NCBI RefSeq assembly: GCF_003056405.1
Contig: NZ_PYVZ01000004.1
Location: 186,001 to 250,000 of the forward strand
Origin: Devosia indica
GTDB lineage: Bacteria; Pseudomonadota; Alphaproteobacteria; Rhizobiales; Devosiaceae
Reading direction: 5' to 3'
DNA length: 64,000 nt
Position 1 is the first letter of the stretch; every line of letters begins with the position of its first letter. Below, in pieces: positions 7,994 to 17,866 of the stretch. The notes beneath the pieces are model-generated. The model ran no database searches, was not told where the DNA came from, and saw only the letters and a list, made by a program, of their open reading frames with translations. Both the position numbers and the translations under genes were made by a program.

Positions 7994-8857
7994 TCAGCTA
8001 CACTGGGTCTTTCCGCATTCGCGCATGTCGGCGATGCGGGCGCGCAATTCGTCGGCCCCGATAGCGCCGGGAATGATCTCATTTCCGATGATATAAGTCG
8101 GGGTGCCGGTGATACCCAGGGCCTGGGCGATCTCATAGGACGACTGAATGGTCTGGGCGACTCGGGGATCGCCCATTTGCAGTTCCAGCTCAACAGGCGA
8201 AAGGCCGAGATCCTGCGCGGCGGCGAGGGCCACGGATTTGTCGACCTTGCCGCGGCTGGTGAACAGGGCGGAGTGAAAATCCCAGTAATTCGCTTCGCTC
8301 TCGCCCACCAGGACACCGATTCGAGCGGCATCGATGGACTCGTTAGAGAGTATCGGAAATTCCTTGAGGATGATCTTGAGATCGGGATCTTCTGCTAACA
8401 GGGCTGCCATATCGGGCAGGGCAGCGCGGCAATAGCCACAATTGTAATCGAAGAACTCGACTAAGGTGACATCGCCATCGGGATTGCCCAGCACAATCTG
8501 GCCTGGCGCGTTGAATATCTGGTCGCGGAACTCCGCCAGGGCGGTCGCCGAACGTTCAGCTTCTTCAGCGCGCAGGGTTTGTTCGAGGGCGGTGGAGACG
8601 CGCTGCAGAACCTTGGGATCGTCGAGCAGGAACTGTTCGATCATGGGATTGAGAACCGCAGGGTCGATGCTGGCGACATCCGATTCGGCTTGTGCCGGCT
8701 CTGACAGGGCCATCTGTTCTTCCAGCATTTGCTCGACAATGGCGCGCACCGCGACTTCGTCGATCTGCGGCGTGGGCTGATTGAAATATCCATAGCCCAG
8801 CGCGCCGGCGAGAATACCGGCGACAGCAGCGAGAAGGATAGTCAGGCGGTTCATCAT
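7994..8857 (-). CDS. DsbA-family periplasmic thiol:disulfide oxidoreductase
   Basis: A 287-residue protein with an N-terminal signal anchor (about residues 4-24), a helical N-terminal extension of about 100 residues, and a thioredoxin-like DsbA domain with redox motif C140-G-Y-C143 and cis-Pro loop TGTPTYIIG. The domain order resembles BdbD/Com1/ScsC-type enzymes. A second cysteine pair (C281, C286) lies at the very C terminus. It heads the run to aroQ-accBC and probably forms or isomerises disulfides in exported proteins. Confidence 0.9.
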   Translation of the reverse strand: MMNRLTILLAAVAGILAGALGYGYFNQPTPQIDEVAVRAIVEQMLEEQMALSEPAQAESDVASIDPAVLNPMIEQFLLDDPKVLQRVSTALEQTLRAEEAERSATALAEFRDQIFNAPGQIVLGNPDGDVTLVEFFDYNCGYCRAALPDMAALLAEDPDLKIILKEFPILSNESIDAARIGVLVGESEANYWDFHSALFTSRGKVDKSVALAAAQDLGLSPVELELQMGDPRVAQTIQSSYEIAQALGITGTPTYIIGNEIIPGAIGADELRARIADMRECGKTQCS

Positions 8858-9004
8858 TGGGCTCCAGGCGAGTCGGTCGCGCCTTGTCTAGCAGACCTTC
8901 TGATATACTGGCACGGGACGATCGCCCACGGATTTACGAGACTATCAATTGTTGTTGAGAAACCGGGCACTTCGCGCTAGGCCCGATGCAGAAGTGGGGT
9001 TCGC

Positions 9005-10156
9005 ATGACCAATTCTCCAGACGGCCTGATGCCGTTTTTCGCCATGGATATTCTCAAGCGCGCCAAGGCGTTGGAAGCGCTGGGGCGCGCGGTGTGCCAT
9101 CTGGAAGTTGGTGAGCCGGGCGCGCCGCCGGCGCCGCGAGTGCTTGAGGCGGTGGCGCGGGCTTTGCCGGAGCCGCAGGGCTATACCAATGCGAAGGGCA
9201 TGAACGCGCTGCGCGAGGGCCTGGAGGGTTATTATGAACGCCAGCACGGCGTGCAAATCGATCCGGAGCTGATCGTTGCAACGATGGGGTCGTCTGCGGG
9301 TTTCATCCTGGCATTTCATACTGCATTCAAGCCGGGGGCCCGGATCGCCATTACCCGTCCGGGCTACCCGGCCTATGTGAACACATTGCTCGGATTGGGC
9401 TTCGGCGTCGTCGAAATTCCCGTTTCGGCCGGAAATGGCTGGCGGCTGACCGGGGCGGGTATCGAAGCCGCGCATGCGCGCCAGCCATTCGATGGGCTGC
9501 TCTTTGCCAGCCCGGCCAATCCGACCGGGGCGTCGGTGAGCCGCGAGCAGCTCGCCGACATCGTTGATAGCTGTGCGCGGCTGGGCGTCACGCTGATTTC
9601 CGACGAGATCTATCACGGCCTCGACTATGCGGGGCCGTCGGTCAGTGCCCTGGAGCTCACCCGTGATGCCATCATTATCAACAGCTTCTCGAAATATTAC
9701 TGCATGACCGGATGGCGTATCGGCTGGATGGTATTGCCGGAGGAAATGATCCGGCGGGCGGAGATTTTACAGCAGAACCTGTTCATCTCAGCGCCGACTC
9801 TGAGCCAGATCGCGGCCAGTGTGGCCTTGGGGGAGCGCGACTACGCTGAAGAGCAGAAGGCGCGCTATGCCCAGAATCGGCTTTTGTTGGGGCAGGGGTT
9901 GCGCGAGCTTGGTTTCGAGCTGCCAGAAGATGGCGATGGGGCGTTTTACGCCTATGCCGGAATCGGTCAGTTTTCCAATGATGCCATGAATTTTTGCCTG
10001 ACCATGCTGGACCAGGCTGGTGTCGCGGCGACGCCGGGCATTGATTTCGACCGGACCGATGGCAATGGTTTTGTGCGGTTCAGCTATGCTGGTAAATCGG
10101 AGACTGTCGACAGTGCTTTGGAGCGAATGCGGGATTTCCTGAGGGCAGGCGGTTAA
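9005..10156 (+). CDS. PLP-dependent class I/II aminotransferase
   Basis: A 383-residue fold-type I aminotransferase. The Schiff-base lysine is K230 in N-S-F-S-K-Y-Y-C-M-T-G-W-R-I-G-W; the cofactor-binding S-P-A-N-P-T-G-A (Asn172) and S-D-E-I-Y-H (Asp200, Tyr203) are present, as is a late R-F-S-Y-A. The substrate is not determined; aspartate/aromatic-type amino acids are the default guess. It is divergent from the DsbA-like gene and followed after two bases by a GNAT gene, likely co-transcribed. Confidence 0.9.
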   Translation: MTNSPDGLMPFFAMDILKRAKALEALGRAVCHLEVGEPGAPPAPRVLEAVARALPEPQGYTNAKGMNALREGLEGYYERQHGVQIDPELIVATMGSSAGFILAFHTAFKPGARIAITRPGYPAYVNTLLGLGFGVVEIPVSAGNGWRLTGAGIEAAHARQPFDGLLFASPANPTGASVSREQLADIVDSCARLGVTLISDEIYHGLDYAGPSVSALELTRDAIIINSFSKYYCMTGWRIGWMVLPEEMIRRAEILQQNLFISAPTLSQIAASVALGERDYAEEQKARYAQNRLLLGQGLRELGFELPEDGDGAFYAYAGIGQFSNDAMNFCLTMLDQAGVAATPGIDFDRTDGNGFVRFSYAGKSETVDSALERMRDFLRAGG

Positions 10157-10158
10157 GC

Positions 10159-10665
10159 ATGAGCGCCATTCCGACCTTGCACACAGAGCGTTTGGTGCTT
10201 CGGCCTCCGGTGATGGCGGATTATCCTGCCTATGCCGCGTTCATGGCGTCGGACCGGTCACGGATGATGGGCGGGCCGCATGTCCGATGGGCGGCATGGG
10301 GCATGTTCTCCAGCGATGTTGCAATGTGGGAACTCTATGGCCATGGCGCCTTGATGATCGAGCTCAGGGCCAGCGGCGATTGCGTCGGTCAGGTCGGGAT
10401 CAATCACGGACCGATGTTCCCGGAAAAGGAACTGGGCTGGATACTCTATGCGGGCCACGAGGGCCAGGGCTTTGCAACCGAGGCCGGGGGTGCCCTGAAG
10501 GACTGGGCATTTGAAGCGCTCGGCCTTGATACCCTGGTGAGCTATTTCGATCCGGAGAACTATAAATCCATGGCGGTTTCAGCGCGGCTGGGTGGCGTGC
10601 GGGATAACAGTGCCGTGCCTCAGGATGAGGGCGATGTCGTGTACCGGTATTTTGCTGGCCAGTGA
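10159..10665 (+). CDS. GNAT N-acetyltransferase (RimJ/RimL type)
   Basis: A 168-residue acetyltransferase starting with the T-x-R-L-x-L-R-P signature of the RimJ/RimL branch. The acetyl-CoA site is represented by E-L-G-W-I-L-Y-A-G-H-E-G-Q-G-F-A-T-E-A, and V-S-Y-F-D-P-E-N-Y-K-S is the usual late substrate/CoA segment. It could acetylate a protein N terminus or a small molecule. It begins two bases after the aminotransferase stop. Confidence 0.85.
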   Translation: MSAIPTLHTERLVLRPPVMADYPAYAAFMASDRSRMMGGPHVRWAAWGMFSSDVAMWELYGHGALMIELRASGDCVGQVGINHGPMFPEKELGWILYAGHEGQGFATEAGGALKDWAFEALGLDTLVSYFDPENYKSMAVSARLGGVRDNSAVPQDEGDVVYRYFAGQ

Positions 10666-10721
10666 GGGACTTAGCCGCGGAGCGCATTGCATGGCAGAGC
10701 CTTGCAATGGCTGATACGCGG

Positions 10722-10752
10722 AAAAAAAGGGCGGCCCGGAGGCCGCCCTTTC
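10722..10752 (-). terminator. Intrinsic terminator of rne
   Basis: Perfect 11-bp stem AAAGGGCGGCC (10726-10736) / GGCCGCCCTTT (10741-10751) with a 4-base loop. On the minus strand it is followed by a run of T residues, right after the rne stop at 10757. On the plus strand it could also stop the GNAT transcript. Confidence 0.85.
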
Positions 10753-10756
10753 TCAC

Positions 10757-13438
10757 TTAGCCAAGGCCAAGGCGGCGCTGCCACCAACCGACCTTCTTTT
10801 TCTTTCCGGGCTCAGATTCACCCTCAGCCTCGCCCTCGCCCTCGGCAGGCGCGTTGGTTTCCTCGGCCGGTGCGGCGCTTGAGGTGACAACCACGCCCTC
10901 AGGCGGCAGATCCTTTTTCACGCGACGGCTGCGTGCTGGCTTCTTTTCTTCCGGCGCGCTGTCATCGGCCTTGGGGGCCTCGGCGGGCGCGGCTTCCGTG
11001 ACCGCCGGCTCGGTTGCTGCCGCGGTCGCTTCAGCCTTGGGCTTACGCGCACGGGGCTTGCGCTTGGGCTTTTCGGCCAGCTTGTCTTCGGCGACCGGCT
11101 CAGTGGGTTCTTCTTCGGAACTTGCCGCAACCGGAGTAGTTTCAGCCGGCGCCGAATCCTCGGTTTCGGTAACCTTCTTGCGACGGGTGCGCCGAGGCTT
11201 TTCGGTCGGCTTTTCCTCGGCAACGGGTGCTTGTTCGGCCACCGGCTCGGCGTCTACCTCGACATGGTCGACAACCGCTTCTTCAGGCGCTGAAACGGCG
11301 GCCTCTGCAGTATCGGCTCCGGTATCGCCATTCTGATCGCGCCGATTGCGGCGCCCGCCCCGACGACCGCGGCGGCGGCGGCGGCGTGTTTCGCCATCGC
11401 TATCGCCCTCAACGGCATGGCGGGCGTCTGCATCCTCACCACCGGTCTCGTCATCTTCGGCAACACTGTCGGTGTCGCTATCCTGATCGGAACTGCCCTC
11501 GGATGCCTGCTGGTTTTGCTGGTCACCATTGCGGCCACCGCGGCGGCGGCGGCGGCGCCGGCGGCGTCCGGACCCTTCGCCTTCTCCGGCATCTGCTGAC
11601 CGCGACTCGGTTTCTTCAACCTCGACTTCGATTTCGACCTCGACGTCGTCTTCGGCCGCATCGTCGATCACGGCGCTGTCCACCCGCACATGGGCGGCGG
11701 TGCGCTGGTCGGCATAGGCCGAAACGCGGGTTTCGCCCTTTTCGATGGCGAATTGCTGGCCCGTCATCTTGCTGTCTGCGGTGATCGTGATCGAGAGCTT
11801 GTTGCGCGCTTCGAGCCCCGAAAGCGTGTCACGCTTGAAATTCAGGATGTAGAGCGCAACCTCAACCGGGACGCGAACATTGATCGACTGCCCCTGCTTG
11901 CGCAGCACGTGATCCTCGATGTGGCGCATGATCATCAGCGCCAGGCTTTCGGTGGAGCGCACAAGACCGGTGCCATCGCAGATCGGACACTTGTGGGTCG
12001 AGCTTTCCACGACGCCAAAGCGGATACGCTGGCGGCTCATCTCCATCAGACCGAAATGGGAGATGCGACCCACCTGAATGCGGGCGCGGTCGTCCTTCAG
12101 GCAATCCTTGAGCTTGCGCTCGACGGCCCGGTTGGACCGGTTCTCCATCATGTCGATAAAGTCGATGACGATGAGGCCGGCCAGGTCACGCAGGCGAAGC
12201 TGGCGCGCGACTTCCTCGGCTGCTTCCAGATTGGTCTGGAGGGCAGTGTCCTCGATATTGTGCTCCTTGGTGGAGCGGCCCGAGTTTACGTCGATGGAGA
12301 CCAGCGCTTCTGTCGGATTGATGACGATGTAGCCGCCGGAGGGCAGGGTAACCGTCGGCGAGAACATCTGATCGAGCTGGGCTTCAACGCTATACTTGGA
12401 GAACAGCGGCTGCTCTTCGGCATATGGCTTCACGTTCTTGGCGTGGGACGGCATGATCATCTTCATGAAGTCCTTGGCCTCGCGATAGGCGTTGTCGCCA
12501 GCCACCAGAACTTCGTCGATGTCCTTGTTGTAGAGGTCGCGGATGGTACGCTTGATGAGCGAGCCTTCCTCATAAACCAGGCACGGCGCCGAGCTTTCCA
12601 GCGTCAGCGTGCGCACGCTTTCCCAGAGGCGCATCAGGTATTCGAAGTCGCGCTTGACCTCGGCCTTGGTGCGCGAGGCACCGGCCGTACGCAGGATTAC
12701 GCCCATGCCCTGGGGCACTTCCAGATCGGCGGTGATTTCCTTGAGGCGCTTGCGGTCGGCAGCATTGGTGATCTTGCGCGAGATGCCGCCACCGCGGGCG
12801 GTATTTGGCATCAGGACAGAATAGCGGCCGGCAAGAGACAGATAGGTGGTCAGGGCCGCGCCCTTGTTGCCACGTTCTTCCTTGACGACCTGCACCAGCA
12901 TCACCTGACGGCGCTTGATGACTTCCTGGATCTTGTACTGGTGACGGCGCTGCTGGCTCGACCGACGGCGCTCCGGCACTTCTTCCAGGGCATCGCCACC
13001 ACCAATCGACTCGACCGGCTCGCTGTCGGCGGGCGCCTGTTCGATGTGTTCGGCATCGCCGGGTTCCTGCGGATCGGCCTCTGCGTCCGGCTCGGTTACC
13101 CCTGTGGGCAGCGAGATTGCTTCATCGGCGTCATCACCATGATCGTCCTCGTGTTCCTCGTCGCGCAGCAGAGCTTCGCGGTCGGCAACGGGGATCTGGT
13201 AGTAATCGGGGTGAATTTCCGAAAAGGCGAGAAAGCCATGGCGATTGCCGCCATATTCGACAAAGGCCGCCTGCAGGCTGGGCTCAACCCGCGTGACTTT
13301 TGCGAGGTAGATGTTGCCCCGCAACTGGCGGCGGGTCGCTGATTCGAAATCGAACTCCTCGAGCCGGTTACCGGCGGTAACGACAATCCGTGTTTCTTCC
13401 GGGTGGATGGCATCCACCAGCATTCTTTTGGTCGCCAT
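10757..13438 (-). CDS. rne: Ribonuclease E
   Basis: An 893-residue endoribonuclease, core of the RNA degradosome. The S1 domain (about 36-170) is split by an acidic insertion (about 92-165). The catalytic DNase-I-like domain has D383 in S-I-D-V-N-S-G-R-S and D426 in I-D-F-I-D-M; the Zn-link is C484-P-I-C487. From about 575 the protein is disordered, with Arg-rich blocks (runs of up to ten R) alternating with Glu/Ala/Pro-rich stretches. It ends in K-K-K-K-V-G-W-W-Q-R-R-L-G, a likely partner-binding motif. ATG 13438 (MATKRMLVDA) was preferred to upstream codons. RNase E commonly autoregulates through its 5' UTR. Confidence 0.97.
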   Translation of the reverse strand: MATKRMLVDAIHPEETRIVVTAGNRLEEFDFESATRRQLRGNIYLAKVTRVEPSLQAAFVEYGGNRHGFLAFSEIHPDYYQIPVADREALLRDEEHEDDHGDDADEAISLPTGVTEPDAEADPQEPGDAEHIEQAPADSEPVESIGGGDALEEVPERRRSSQQRRHQYKIQEVIKRRQVMLVQVVKEERGNKGAALTTYLSLAGRYSVLMPNTARGGGISRKITNAADRKRLKEITADLEVPQGMGVILRTAGASRTKAEVKRDFEYLMRLWESVRTLTLESSAPCLVYEEGSLIKRTIRDLYNKDIDEVLVAGDNAYREAKDFMKMIMPSHAKNVKPYAEEQPLFSKYSVEAQLDQMFSPTVTLPSGGYIVINPTEALVSIDVNSGRSTKEHNIEDTALQTNLEAAEEVARQLRLRDLAGLIVIDFIDMMENRSNRAVERKLKDCLKDDRARIQVGRISHFGLMEMSRQRIRFGVVESSTHKCPICDGTGLVRSTESLALMIMRHIEDHVLRKQGQSINVRVPVEVALYILNFKRDTLSGLEARNKLSITITADSKMTGQQFAIEKGETRVSAYADQRTAAHVRVDSAVIDDAAEDDVEVEIEVEVEETESRSADAGEGEGSGRRRRRRRRRGGRNGDQQNQQASEGSSDQDSDTDSVAEDDETGGEDADARHAVEGDSDGETRRRRRRGRRGGRRNRRDQNGDTGADTAEAAVSAPEEAVVDHVEVDAEPVAEQAPVAEEKPTEKPRRTRRKKVTETEDSAPAETTPVAASSEEEPTEPVAEDKLAEKPKRKPRARKPKAEATAAATEPAVTEAAPAEAPKADDSAPEEKKPARSRRVKKDLPPEGVVVTSSAAPAEETNAPAEGEGEAEGESEPGKKKKVGWWQRRLGLG

Positions 13439-14000
13439 AATGAACTCCGCGCACCCGCGCGCCGACAAGTGGACGCCGGGAGGCCGACTTCCTGTTCGTG
13501 GCGCATTGCGGGGCGAATAGGTTTGATACTGGGTGGCGCGAACCTCTCACGTTCAGCGCCGAAGACTGTGCGGTCTGGGCCGGCAAACAGGGCGAAGCAA
13601 AGCGGCAATCGTTCATATCGATCGCGTCGCGCTCTGTTCGCCAGCGGGCCATATGACCTCTTCCTATTGGGCATCAGGCCTTTGGGCCTGCTGCCGTCCG
13701 GCCCGGTCTGGGCCGAAATTCGTTGGTGCAGGGCGTTGAAACCGCAACTTCCGTTCCGGATCATAGAGGGCAATCCATTGCCCTGAACACGACCGCGGAA
13801 CACACGCACCTACACATTGATCGTGTAGAAAAGTTGCGCCGCAATGGCAACAAGAAAGTCAAATCTGCCCCTGATGCCCAGAATTGATGCCTGTCATGTT
13901 GGCCACAGGTGCAAATCATCGCATAAGGCGGGGTCTGCCGAAGAATCGCCGCATCGAGGCGGCACGCAGATGCTCGGAATATGGGAGCCCGGCCACAATC
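13439..14000. other. Divergent control region between rne and the amidase gene
   Basis: About 560 bases hold no convincing gene. It should contain the rne promoter and leader and the amidase promoter. Two short perfect inverted repeats are visible: AGGGCAA-tcca-TTGCCCT at 13767-13784, and CTACAC 13810-13815 with GTGTAG 13823-13828. If the amidase uses the ATG at 13884, the gap ends there instead. Confidence 0.5.
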
Positions 14001-15230
14001 TTGACCCGACAATCACTGATTGGCCTCGTATTTGGCCTGTTTGCCCTGCTGGGCCTGTCCACAATTGCTGCTGCACAGGACGCGGCGGCATTGCCGCCCT
14101 TGCCCAATGTGATCGATGCGCGCGTCACGATCGCGCCGGAGCGCGCACGGCTGGTGGTCGACCTGGCGGACCGTACCGCGTTTTCCTTTGTCTCCCTGGA
14201 TGATCCGCGCCGCCTGGCCATTGACGTCCGGGCAGGGACGTTTTCCGTTCCCGCGCCCGAGGGTGATTTGGCCGATGGCGGGCTGGTCTCAGCTTATGCC
14301 ATTGAGCAGGCGGCAGCAGACAGGGTGCGCACAACGCTGACACTGGCCGGCCCCGCCCAGGTGCAGCAGGCCTATGTGCTGGACGCTTTCGAAGATCAGC
14401 CGGCGCGGCTGGTCGTCGATATCATTCCTGCAACCGAGGAAGAGTTTGCCGCCAATGTCGAGCGGGACCTTGCCGCGTCTGAAACGGCGGCGCCTGCAGC
14501 ATCGACGCCGGCCGGCGGTTCGGAACTGCCCATAGCGACGCGGCCTCTGGTGGTCATTGACCCAGGGCATGGAGGCATCGACAGCGGCGCGGAGACCGCC
14601 GACGGGGTCAAGGAAAAGGACATCGTGCTGGCCTTCTCCTTGCGCCTGCAGGAGCTGCTCGTTGAATCTGGACGGTTTGATGTAGCGCTGACCCGCGAGG
14701 ACGATTCCTATTTACGCCTCGAAGAGCGGGTAGATCTGGCGCGGGCCAACAAGGCGGATCTGTTTATTTCAATTCACGCGGACAGTTTTCAGCAGCCGGA
14801 AATCCGAGGGGCCAGCGTTTATACGCGGGACGAGAACGCCACTGATGTGCTCGACAAGGTGCTGGCGGACAATGAAAATGCGTCCGATGTGATTGCCGGC
14901 TTTGCCATGCCACAGACTATGGCGCCTGAGGTGGTCGACATTCTGCTTGACCTGATGCGGCGTGAGATGCGCGTGCAGTCCTACATGGCCGCGCAATCCA
15001 TCGTGCATCAGCTTGAGCCCAGCGTTGCGCTTCGCCGGTTCCCGGTGCGGCAGGCAGACTTCTTTGTGCTGCAGGCCCCCGACGTGCCTTCGGTGCTGGT
15101 GGAACTGGGCTTTTTGTCCAATGCCAATGACATAGCCAATCTGATGCAGTCGGATTGGCGGGACCGCACGGCAGAGGCCATCGCACGCGGCATCTCGACC
15201 TATTTTGATAGTCTTGAGGAAGAGCTGTGA
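14001..15230 (+). CDS. N-acetylmuramoyl-L-alanine amidase (AmiC type)
   Basis: A 409-residue periplasmic zinc amidase that cleaves the lactyl-peptide bond of peptidoglycan during cell separation. Signal peptide (about 1-24, ending A-A-A-Q), then an AMIN targeting domain (about 30-145), a Pro/Ala linker, and an Amidase_3 domain with V-V-I-D-P-G-H-G-G-I-D-S-G (Zn His), the later I-S-I-H-A-D-S (Zn His) and L-V-E-L-G-F-L-S-N (catalytic Glu). TTG at 14001 starts directly at the signal peptide. ATG 13884, 13887 or 13896 in frame would add about 35-39 Arg-rich residues, so the start is uncertain. PBP1A follows 70 bases downstream. Confidence 0.93.
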   Translation: MTRQSLIGLVFGLFALLGLSTIAAAQDAAALPPLPNVIDARVTIAPERARLVVDLADRTAFSFVSLDDPRRLAIDVRAGTFSVPAPEGDLADGGLVSAYAIEQAAADRVRTTLTLAGPAQVQQAYVLDAFEDQPARLVVDIIPATEEEFAANVERDLAASETAAPAASTPAGGSELPIATRPLVVIDPGHGGIDSGAETADGVKEKDIVLAFSLRLQELLVESGRFDVALTREDDSYLRLEERVDLARANKADLFISIHADSFQQPEIRGASVYTRDENATDVLDKVLADNENASDVIAGFAMPQTMAPEVVDILLDLMRREMRVQSYMAAQSIVHQLEPSVALRRFPVRQADFFVLQAPDVPSVLVELGFLSNANDIANLMQSDWRDRTAEAIARGISTYFDSLEEEL

Positions 15231-15300
15231 TGCCCAAGACGACGCGACTCTGCTATGTTTCCACGCTCACCGCCCCAACGGCACCGGGTAGATAATCCAG

Positions 15301-17784
15301 ATGCTTCGACTGCTTGGCTGGCTCTTTGGATTTGGCATGTTCCTCGCTCTTGGCGGGGTCGCCGCTGGCGCTGTCTATCTGGCGACGGTCAGCGCGCAAT
15401 TGCCGGATTACACCGTGCTGCAGGATTACCAGCCGCCGGTGACGACCCGGGTGCATGCCGCCGATGGCACCCTGCTGGCCGAATATGCCCGTGAGCGACG
15501 CCTTTTCCAGCCGGTGGAGACCGTTCCGCCTCTGGTGGTTCAGGCGTTTCTCTCGGCGGAGGACAAGGATTTCTTCAATCACAACGGCATTGCGATCGAT
15601 GGCGTGGTGCGTGCCGTGCGGGACAATGTGCTGGCGCGGCTGGATGGCAACAACGCCATCCAGGGCGGCGGGTCATCAATTACCCAGCAAGTGGCCAAGA
15701 ACTTCCTGCTGACCTCCGAGCAGACTTGGGACCGCAAGATCCAGGAGGCCATACTGGCGCTGCGGATCGAATCGACTTTTACCAAGAACAAGATCCTCGA
15801 ACTTTATCTCAATGAGATTTTTCTCGGGCTGAACTCCTATGGGGTGGCGGCGGCGGCGCTGAACTATTTCGACAAGGCACTGTACCAGCTCACCCTGCCG
15901 GAGGCGGCCTATATCGCGGCCTTGCCCAAAGGTCCCAATAACTACCATCCGTTCCGCCGGACCGAAGCGGCCATCGAGCGGCGTAACTGGGTGATCGATC
16001 GCATGGTCGAGAACGGCTATGTGAGCTATGAAGAGGCATCGCTGGCCAAGCAGGAGCCGCTCAACGTCATTCCGCGCGCAGCGGGCAGCCAGCTCTATTC
16101 GGCGGAGTATTTTACCGAGGAGGTGCGGCGCGAGCTGGCCAAGCTTTATGGCGAGGACCAGCTTTATGGCGGTGGCCTGTCCGTGCGTACCACGCTCGAG
16201 CCCCGTTTGCAGGAATATGCCCGGCGGGCGCTGATGGACGGGCTGATCGAATTCGATCATCAGCGCGGCTTTCGTGGTCCCGTCGCCAGCGTGGAGATCG
16301 GTGAGGACTGGGGAGTAGCGGTCGCTGCGATCGAACCGTTGAGCGATGTGCCGGAATGGCAGCTTGCCGTCGTGCTGGAGGTGGGGAACAACGAGGCGCG
16401 AATAGGCCTCAGGCCCGATGATGATGTGGATGGCGCGGTGGCGACCAATCGCATCGAGGGCGTTCTGTCCGGGCCGGAGATCCGGTGGGTTTCACAGGCT
16501 GTCCAGAACATTCTCAATGTCGGTGACGTTGTGTATGTCTCGCCGGTACCGGGCAAGGACGGTATCTACACGCTCGAGCAGGTGCCGGAAATCGAGGGCG
16601 CGCTGGTGGCGATGGATCCGCGGACCGGCCGGGTATTGGCGATGGTCGGCGGTTTCTCCTTTGCCGAGAGTGAGTTCAATCGCGCCACGCAGGCCCTGCG
16701 GCAGCCGGGGTCGTCTTTCAAGCCAATCGTTTATGCGGCTGCGCTCGACAATGGCTATACGCCGGCCTCCGTGGTGCTGGATGCGCCAGTGGAAGTGCGC
16801 ATGGGCGATGGCTCGGTGTGGCGGCCGGAAAACTATTCGCAAGAGTTCTATGGCCCGCAGACATTGCGGCGCGGCATCGAGCGCAGCCGAAACGTGATGA
16901 CGGTGCGGCTGGCGCGCGATATCGGCATGCCGCTGATCGCCGATTATGCGCAGCTCTTCGGCATCTACGACAATATGCAGCCGGTCCTGGCGATGGCGCT
17001 GGGGGCAGGGGAAACCACGGCGCTGCGCATGACGGCGGCCTATGCAACCATCGCCAATGGCGGGCGCAAGATCGTGCCGACGCTGATCGACCGCATCCAG
17101 GATCGCTATGGCGCGACGGTGTTCCGTCACGATCAGCGGCTTTGCGACGGGTGCGCATCGCAAGACTGGCATGGGCAGGGCGAGCCACGCATTGTCGACA
17201 ATCGACCCCAGGTGCTCGATCCGATGACGGCCTATCAGATCACCTCGATGATGGAAGGGGTGGTCCTGCGTGGTACCGGGACGGCCGCTCGTGCCCTCAA
17301 CCGTCCGGTGGCCGGCAAGACCGGCACGACCAACGACTACAAGGATGCCTGGTTCGTCGGGTTCACTCCCGAACTGGCAGTGGGCGTCTATGTCGGCTAT
17401 GACCAACCGCGCTCCATGGGGTCTTCTTCGACTGGCGGCGGCATGGCCGTGCCGATCTTCACCGATTTCATGGCCAATGCCCTGCAGGGAAAACCAGCGA
17501 CACCGTTCAATGTGCCGACCGGCATGAGCACGGCGTGGATCAATCCCAGTACCGGGGTAAAGGCGTTCGAAGGGGAGGCGGCCATTGCGGAGGCGTTCAA
17601 GCCGGGGACCGGTCCCAATCTGATGACTTCGGTGATTGGTCTGGATGTGCAGGCATTCGACGCCATCCAGCGCGAGCAACTGATGCAGCAGCAGTATGGC
17701 AGTTCATTCAGGTCCACACGGCCGAGCGGTAGCGGTACGTTTCTCGATCCGAGCCTGAGTTCGCCGACAAGCCTGTCTGACTGA
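15301..17784 (+). CDS. mrcA: Penicillin-binding protein 1A (bifunctional)
   Basis: An 827-residue class A PBP. One TM anchor (about 3-29) precedes a GT51 glycosyltransferase domain (E87 in E-D-K-D-F-F-N-H, G-G-S-S-I-T-Q-Q-V-A-K-N). A PBP1A-type OB-like insertion lies near 320-430. The transpeptidase domain has S471-S-F-K474, S529-R-N531 and K673-T-G-T-T. It polymerises and cross-links peptidoglycan. A short cluster of cysteines (C615, C618) lies between the SRN and KTG boxes. The amidase gene directly upstream suggests a wall-remodelling unit. Confidence 0.97.
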   Translation: MLRLLGWLFGFGMFLALGGVAAGAVYLATVSAQLPDYTVLQDYQPPVTTRVHAADGTLLAEYARERRLFQPVETVPPLVVQAFLSAEDKDFFNHNGIAIDGVVRAVRDNVLARLDGNNAIQGGGSSITQQVAKNFLLTSEQTWDRKIQEAILALRIESTFTKNKILELYLNEIFLGLNSYGVAAAALNYFDKALYQLTLPEAAYIAALPKGPNNYHPFRRTEAAIERRNWVIDRMVENGYVSYEEASLAKQEPLNVIPRAAGSQLYSAEYFTEEVRRELAKLYGEDQLYGGGLSVRTTLEPRLQEYARRALMDGLIEFDHQRGFRGPVASVEIGEDWGVAVAAIEPLSDVPEWQLAVVLEVGNNEARIGLRPDDDVDGAVATNRIEGVLSGPEIRWVSQAVQNILNVGDVVYVSPVPGKDGIYTLEQVPEIEGALVAMDPRTGRVLAMVGGFSFAESEFNRATQALRQPGSSFKPIVYAAALDNGYTPASVVLDAPVEVRMGDGSVWRPENYSQEFYGPQTLRRGIERSRNVMTVRLARDIGMPLIADYAQLFGIYDNMQPVLAMALGAGETTALRMTAAYATIANGGRKIVPTLIDRIQDRYGATVFRHDQRLCDGCASQDWHGQGEPRIVDNRPQVLDPMTAYQITSMMEGVVLRGTGTAARALNRPVAGKTGTTNDYKDAWFVGFTPELAVGVYVGYDQPRSMGSSSTGGGMAVPIFTDFMANALQGKPATPFNVPTGMSTAWINPSTGVKAFEGEAAIAEAFKPGTGPNLMTSVIGLDVQAFDAIQREQLMQQQYGSSFRSTRPSGSGTFLDPSLSSPTSLSD

Positions 17785-17866
17785 ATGCGGTTTGTGTGCA
17801 TGGGCAACAAATGGGCGCCAGGAGTTATTGCACTGTCGCAGCTTGTGAGCTAGGAACCCAGCCCGT

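Noticed and set aside
11690..13342. A 550-codon open frame antisense to rne
   Set aside because: It mirrors the codon bias of a GC-rich gene on the other strand; RNase E on the minus strand has full domain structure, so this is a shadow.
13403..13786. 127-codon plus-strand frame upstream of the amidase gene
   Set aside because: It begins inside rne on the opposite strand and has Arg/Ser/Pro-rich non-protein-like composition.
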